Below are positions 60,465 to 64,000 of a stretch of 64,000 nt of DNA, piece after piece. Position numbers and translations under genes: made by a program. Under the pieces are notes generated by a model, which was not told where the DNA came from, searched no databases, and saw only the letters and a program-made list of their open reading frames with translations. This DNA comes from Clostridiales bacterium (GTDB lineage Bacteria > Bacillota > Clostridia > Saccharofermentanales > Saccharofermentanaceae): positions 18,661 to 82,660 of the forward strand of contig JAFWPB010000010.1 in assembly GCA_017545245.1 (NCBI GenBank), given 5' to 3'. Positions within the stretch are counted from its first letter, which is position 1, and each line of letters begins with the position of its first letter.

Positions 60465-63400
60465 ATGAAAAAAACACTATTGAGTAACAAAAAGTTTCTG
60501 GGTGGAACGAGTTTGATACTTGCAACATCGTTGATCGTCGGCACCATGGCGTTCAAAAAGTCGAACAAAGATAAAGGGTTGAAGAGCCTCTATGTTCCGC
60601 AAGTATATGCTGATGCCAGCGTACCGTATGATTCAGCAAGTCAGATCAACTACGCTACTGTTTTGGGAGGTGCGGTTGACTACGGTATAGTTGCTCCTGA
60701 AGTTCATCAAAAAAATCACATGGAGACGACATTTGCGACAAAACTGTTCTCAAATCGCGATAATCAGGGAAACAGTAACAATAATGATGTCGACTACATA
60801 TCATCAACAGCTTTGTTCCTTATCGGAGCACTGGAGGGTGATGACAAGATCAGATGGGGTAATAACCAGGTTGAGTCGATGTATCTTGAAGCTCCTGAAG
60901 AAGTTTTCGGCTCGACTTTTGATCCTACTAAGCCTGCAAAAGGAAATACAACAAATGGCAACATCATATTCGACTCTCTTTATGGTGATACGCCATTGAT
61001 TCAGGCAGTTAATGCAAATGCTAATTCCAACGTTGATCGTTTAATTAGCCGTATTGGTGAAAAACCAGCTGAAGGGACAACCCCTGAAGATGCTGATATT
61101 GCATGGTCCTATTATCTTCAGGCAAGATCACAGTTTAACAGTGCCTACGTTCTTAATCCCAATGGTTGGAATTGCAACTATTTTACTAATCAAAATGGAG
61201 AAAGCCTTGACGGGAATGGTAATGGAAAACTGAATATTAATATTGATTCAGATGAATTTGCCGGAAAGGTTGTTTATATCAATCTGGATTCTGTTCTGCT
61301 TAAGTATCTGACACGTACTGGAGATTTTATAATCCATAAAGATCCTTCAACTGTTGTTGTTGTCAATATTGACCAGTCAGCGCTGGATGATACTACATCT
61401 TTACTTAAATTAAGCAAGCCTCTCGTTGAGGTGAATGGAACAGAGTATGACGGAACCACGCCCACCAATGGTGCTAATTGGGCTTATGCAGAAGCCGTTC
61501 AGAAGAATTTTAATGAAACTGTTATCTGGAATGTTATGGTCAGTAACCCTGTTCAGGTATCTGCCATGGGTGGTGCCATGCTCATTCCGAACAGCAGCAG
61601 AGTGACTATAAAAGAAGGTAACTCCAGCGGATGGATAGTTACCGGAGCACCGGTTGACGTTAGAGATGAATTCCATTTCCTCTATGGCGGTTCCTCTCGT
61701 GACCATTATGGACAAATGCACTTTGCTCTCAATAAGACTTTTACGCAGGAATATAAGAAACAGGGTGAGATAGAAAAAGATGCATCTATTTCAACTAATG
61801 AAGGGGATTTCAGATTCATCTTACAGGAATACAAATCCAATGATTTCTCGGATCCAAATAAATATGGAAATCCAATTGTAAAAACAAATGACGAATACAG
61901 TGCGGTTATCTTTAACAGCTTTACTTTCTACTGCTCTGATCCAGATAACCTGACTGATGCTCAGAAGCACTATTATATCGAAAAACCTTCAGGTGACGAG
62001 CCTAACAGCAAGACTTTCTATTTCAGAGTGTCGGAAGATCCGAACAAGAAAAAAGCTGGTATCGAGAACTCTGACGGATACATTGATATTATCCTTGTTG
62101 TTGATGTAGATAAGAACGGCAAGTTCACTTATTTTGTAAATTATAAGTCTGTTACCGGTAATGGTATCGTATACAGGGATTATGCTCCTGATGATAATGG
62201 TGATTACCACTTGGATTATATCAAGATGTCTGGTGTTCAGTTTGACTTGGGCCAGTTCTACAATAAGGTTTCCCGTGATCTTACTATCTGCAAGGTTGCT
62301 ATTGCCGGCGGAGAGGAGATCAATGGAGCTGTTCTTACGATAAAAAGAGTGGGAGGCGACGATTCTTATAACATCGCTACTTCTGCATATGCAGGAACCA
62401 TAAAGGCTTTCAGGACCAATTCTGACAATACTACTACAAATTACAGGGCTACACGTACTGCTGGTATTGGTGGACGCCCGAATGCCGGAACTGTTTTGGT
62501 CAATGATAGCGAGAATTCTATTTCGTATACGACTAACAATAGAGGTCATGTAACCATCAAAGACCTTCCTGATGGTGATTATGAGTTGATTGAAACTGTA
62601 GTTCCTGATTCAGGTATAATGGGGCCTCAGTATCATCAGGCAGATCCCATTACATTCAGCATCGTTGGCGGCAAGGTTGCGTCTTGTTCTTCTGCGAACG
62701 GAAATGCCATTACCATGATCGATGAGGTCGTTGTAACATTGGATATCAGCAAGGCTGTCCTTGGTGCCGGAGATGAAGTGAACGGTGCAACGTTGTCTCT
62801 TAAGAGCATTGACGGATTAGATCTTTCAGCGGTTCAAGTAACCGGTAGTAATGTAATCAAACAGAGCGGTTCTCTTATTCAATATGTAACAAGCAGCAGT
62901 TCAAATACTACTCTCAGTAATTTGCCAGCTGGCAGATATACATTGACAGAAAATGCAGCTCCTAACGGATTTGCTGTTCAGTCAACGATTCGATTCACGG
63001 TTGCCACAGATGGTACTGTTACGATCGACAATGAACTTGATGCAGATCAGGCCACAGTCCAGAACAATTCCGGTTTGGGCCAGCATTCGAAACTCACGAT
63101 GTTTGATGCTATTAAGGTTAACATCAGAAAAGTCAAACAAGATAATAACATCCTTTCCGGTGCTGTTCTTCAGATCTATGAAGCAGATGGTACTACTAAG
63201 GTAGGTAATTCTTTTGCTTCCGGTGAAGCATCTGTTAATCTCGCTGTTGGCAATTATATTTTGAGAGAAGAGCAGGCACCTTCGGACTACCGCAAGGCTG
63301 AGGATATTGCATTCAGTGTTCTTGCAGATGGCACGGTGAAGATTGGTGATTCTGTTCAGAATGAAAACCGCATTACCATGGTTGACCTTCCCGGAATCAA

Positions 63401-64000
63401 GATCAAGGTTCAGAAGAGATTTTATGATTCCGTTTCATCCGGTCAATTTAATGCGCTTGCAGGAGCTAAGATGCAACTGACGGCAGAGGACGGATCAGTC
63501 GGAAATGATACCTGGACATGGACCTCTGGAAATGATTATCATGAGATAACAGGATTAAGTCCGAATGTTGTTTATGTTTTGAGTGAGGCTACTCCTCCTT
63601 CAGGGTATTCTAAAATAGTTCCTATTAGGTTTACTGTTTCTGAGTCGAATTATCAGACTTTCATTAATCTTGAGGATGATAGCATATTGCTTCAAAATGC
63701 ATTATGGACATATCAGTCAGGTTATTCCTATGATAGTGACGGTTATGCATATCTGGAATACACAGACAAGCTCAATGTTATTGATGATGTTTCAACCACA
63801 CAGACGGGTTACATCAAGATCACGAAGACGATCAACGGCGACATTACGGACGAAGACCGTAACGGCCTGACGTTTGTAGTAACGGATGAAACCGGAACAG
63901 TAGTCTGGACAGGCGAACTTGGTGACACAGCTGATTTCGATGTTGATACGAATGGAAAGTACACATCCAAGGACATCGAAGTAGATGCATCCAAGAAGTA
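60465..64000 (+). CDS. Large surface adhesin with SpaA-like repeats (3' end beyond window)
   Basis: The frame stays open for 1178 codons to the window end. ATG 60465 has GAGGGAG upstream. An N-terminal signal or anchor helix (GGTSLILATSLIVGTMAF) is followed by about 550 residues of beta-rich domain; WNVMVSNPVQVSAMGGAMLI and GWIVTGAPV recall choice-of-anchor-A adhesin domains. From about 605 on at least five SpaA/prealbumin-like modules occur (starts near 605, 754, 883, 979, 1115), each with a K-x-GA-x-L opening (INGAVLTIKR, VNGATLSLKS, LSGAVLQIYE) and L-x(2)-G-x-Y-x-L-x-E closing. Such modules often carry isopeptide bonds. No sortase gene is in the window. Confidence 0.85.
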   Translation, partial: MKKTLLSNKKFLGGTSLILATSLIVGTMAFKKSNKDKGLKSLYVPQVYADASVPYDSASQINYATVLGGAVDYGIVAPEVHQKNHMETTFATKLFSNRDNQGNSNNNDVDYISSTALFLIGALEGDDKIRWGNNQVESMYLEAPEEVFGSTFDPTKPAKGNTTNGNIIFDSLYGDTPLIQAVNANANSNVDRLISRIGEKPAEGTTPEDADIAWSYYLQARSQFNSAYVLNPNGWNCNYFTNQNGESLDGNGNGKLNINIDSDEFAGKVVYINLDSVLLKYLTRTGDFIIHKDPSTVVVVNIDQSALDDTTSLLKLSKPLVEVNGTEYDGTTPTNGANWAYAEAVQKNFNETVIWNVMVSNPVQVSAMGGAMLIPNSSRVTIKEGNSSGWIVTGAPVDVRDEFHFLYGGSSRDHYGQMHFALNKTFTQEYKKQGEIEKDASISTNEGDFRFILQEYKSNDFSDPNKYGNPIVKTNDEYSAVIFNSFTFYCSDPDNLTDAQKHYYIEKPSGDEPNSKTFYFRVSEDPNKKKAGIENSDGYIDIILVVDVDKNGKFTYFVNYKSVTGNGIVYRDYAPDDNGDYHLDYIKMSGVQFDLGQFYNKVSRDLTICKVAIAGGEEINGAVLTIKRVGGDDSYNIATSAYAGTIKAFRTNSDNTTTNYRATRTAGIGGRPNAGTVLVNDSENSISYTTNNRGHVTIKDLPDGDYELIETVVPDSGIMGPQYHQADPITFSIVGGKVASCSSANGNAITMIDEVVVTLDISKAVLGAGDEVNGATLSLKSIDGLDLSAVQVTGSNVIKQSGSLIQYVTSSSSNTTLSNLPAGRYTLTENAAPNGFAVQSTIRFTVATDGTVTIDNELDADQATVQNNSGLGQHSKLTMFDAIKVNIRKVKQDNNILSGAVLQIYEADGTTKVGNSFASGEASVNLAVGNYILREEQAPSDYRKAEDIAFSVLADGTVKIGDSVQNENRITMVDLPGIKIKVQKRFYDSVSSGQFNALAGAKMQLTAEDGSVGNDTWTWTSGNDYHEITGLSPNVVYVLSEATPPSGYSKIVPIRFTVSESNYQTFINLEDDSILLQNALWTYQSGYSYDSDGYAYLEYTDKLNVIDDVSTTQTGYIKITKTINGDITDEDRNGLTFVVTDETGTVVWTGELGDTADFDVDTNGKYTSKDIEVDASKK

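Overview
The window reads as chromosomal DNA of an anaerobic, Gram-positive-type (monoderm) member of the Clostridia, probably a carbohydrate-fermenting gut or rumen relative. Signs are strong AGGAGG ribosome-binding sites, lipoproteins and surface proteins without outer-membrane partners, YfhO proteins, a DUF4214 surface protein, an AmmeMemoRadiSam locus, B12-dependent methionine synthesis, and a type IV pilus set lacking PilP and PilQ. No genus can be named from sequence alone. No rRNA, tRNA, insertion sequence, phage or CRISPR array was seen.

Layout. 1-9149: small metabolic and regulatory genes (DUF3795-like tail, AraC regulator, nitrilase, zinc-ribbon membrane protein, PdaA-like deacetylase, phosphoribosyltransferase, GH36 alpha-galactosidase, fused AmmeMemoRadiSam B/A protein and its radical SAM partner). 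9232-11735: polar amino-acid ABC importer. 11979-14994: GH3 beta-glucosidase and DUF3737 protein. 14995-16874: Lsa-type ABC-F protein behind a likely transcription attenuator. 16985-19819: secreted DUF4214 protein with a Thr/Pro/Lys linker. 19892-26477: metF, a stand-alone MetH activation protein, a large lipoprotein and a metH lacking the activation domain. 26517-31760: two-component system plus ABC transporter. 31814-33047: GH5 glucanase and a 40-residue membrane protein. 33140-34912 (minus): membrane-anchored foldase-like protein. 35122-41752: two YfhO proteins and a DEDDh exonuclease with overlapping ends.

41783-55991 is the most distinctive part: a type IV pilus locus. The minus strand carries pilB-pilT-pilC-pilM-pilN-pilO, then after about 0.97 kb three further units encode five prepilins, each unit with a recognisable promoter and terminator. 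A 630-residue PilX-like protein converges from the plus strand, and a divergent prepilin peptidase with altered active-site motifs lies on the other side. Three of the pilins are only 56-61 residues when mature.

56018-64000: yebC operon (yebC, a P-loop/Asp23-like fusion, a DUF6062-like protein, a DsrE/YedF-like protein, a SpoU methyltransferase), then rpsT, then the first 1178 codons of a very large adhesin with repeated SpaA-like modules that runs off the window.

Together the genes describe a cell that takes up and hydrolyses plant-type oligosaccharides (GH36, GH3, GH5), imports amino acids, makes methionine through a two-piece MetH, and displays a retractable pilus and large adhesins. Many promoters here are of the extended -10 type (TGnTATAAT).
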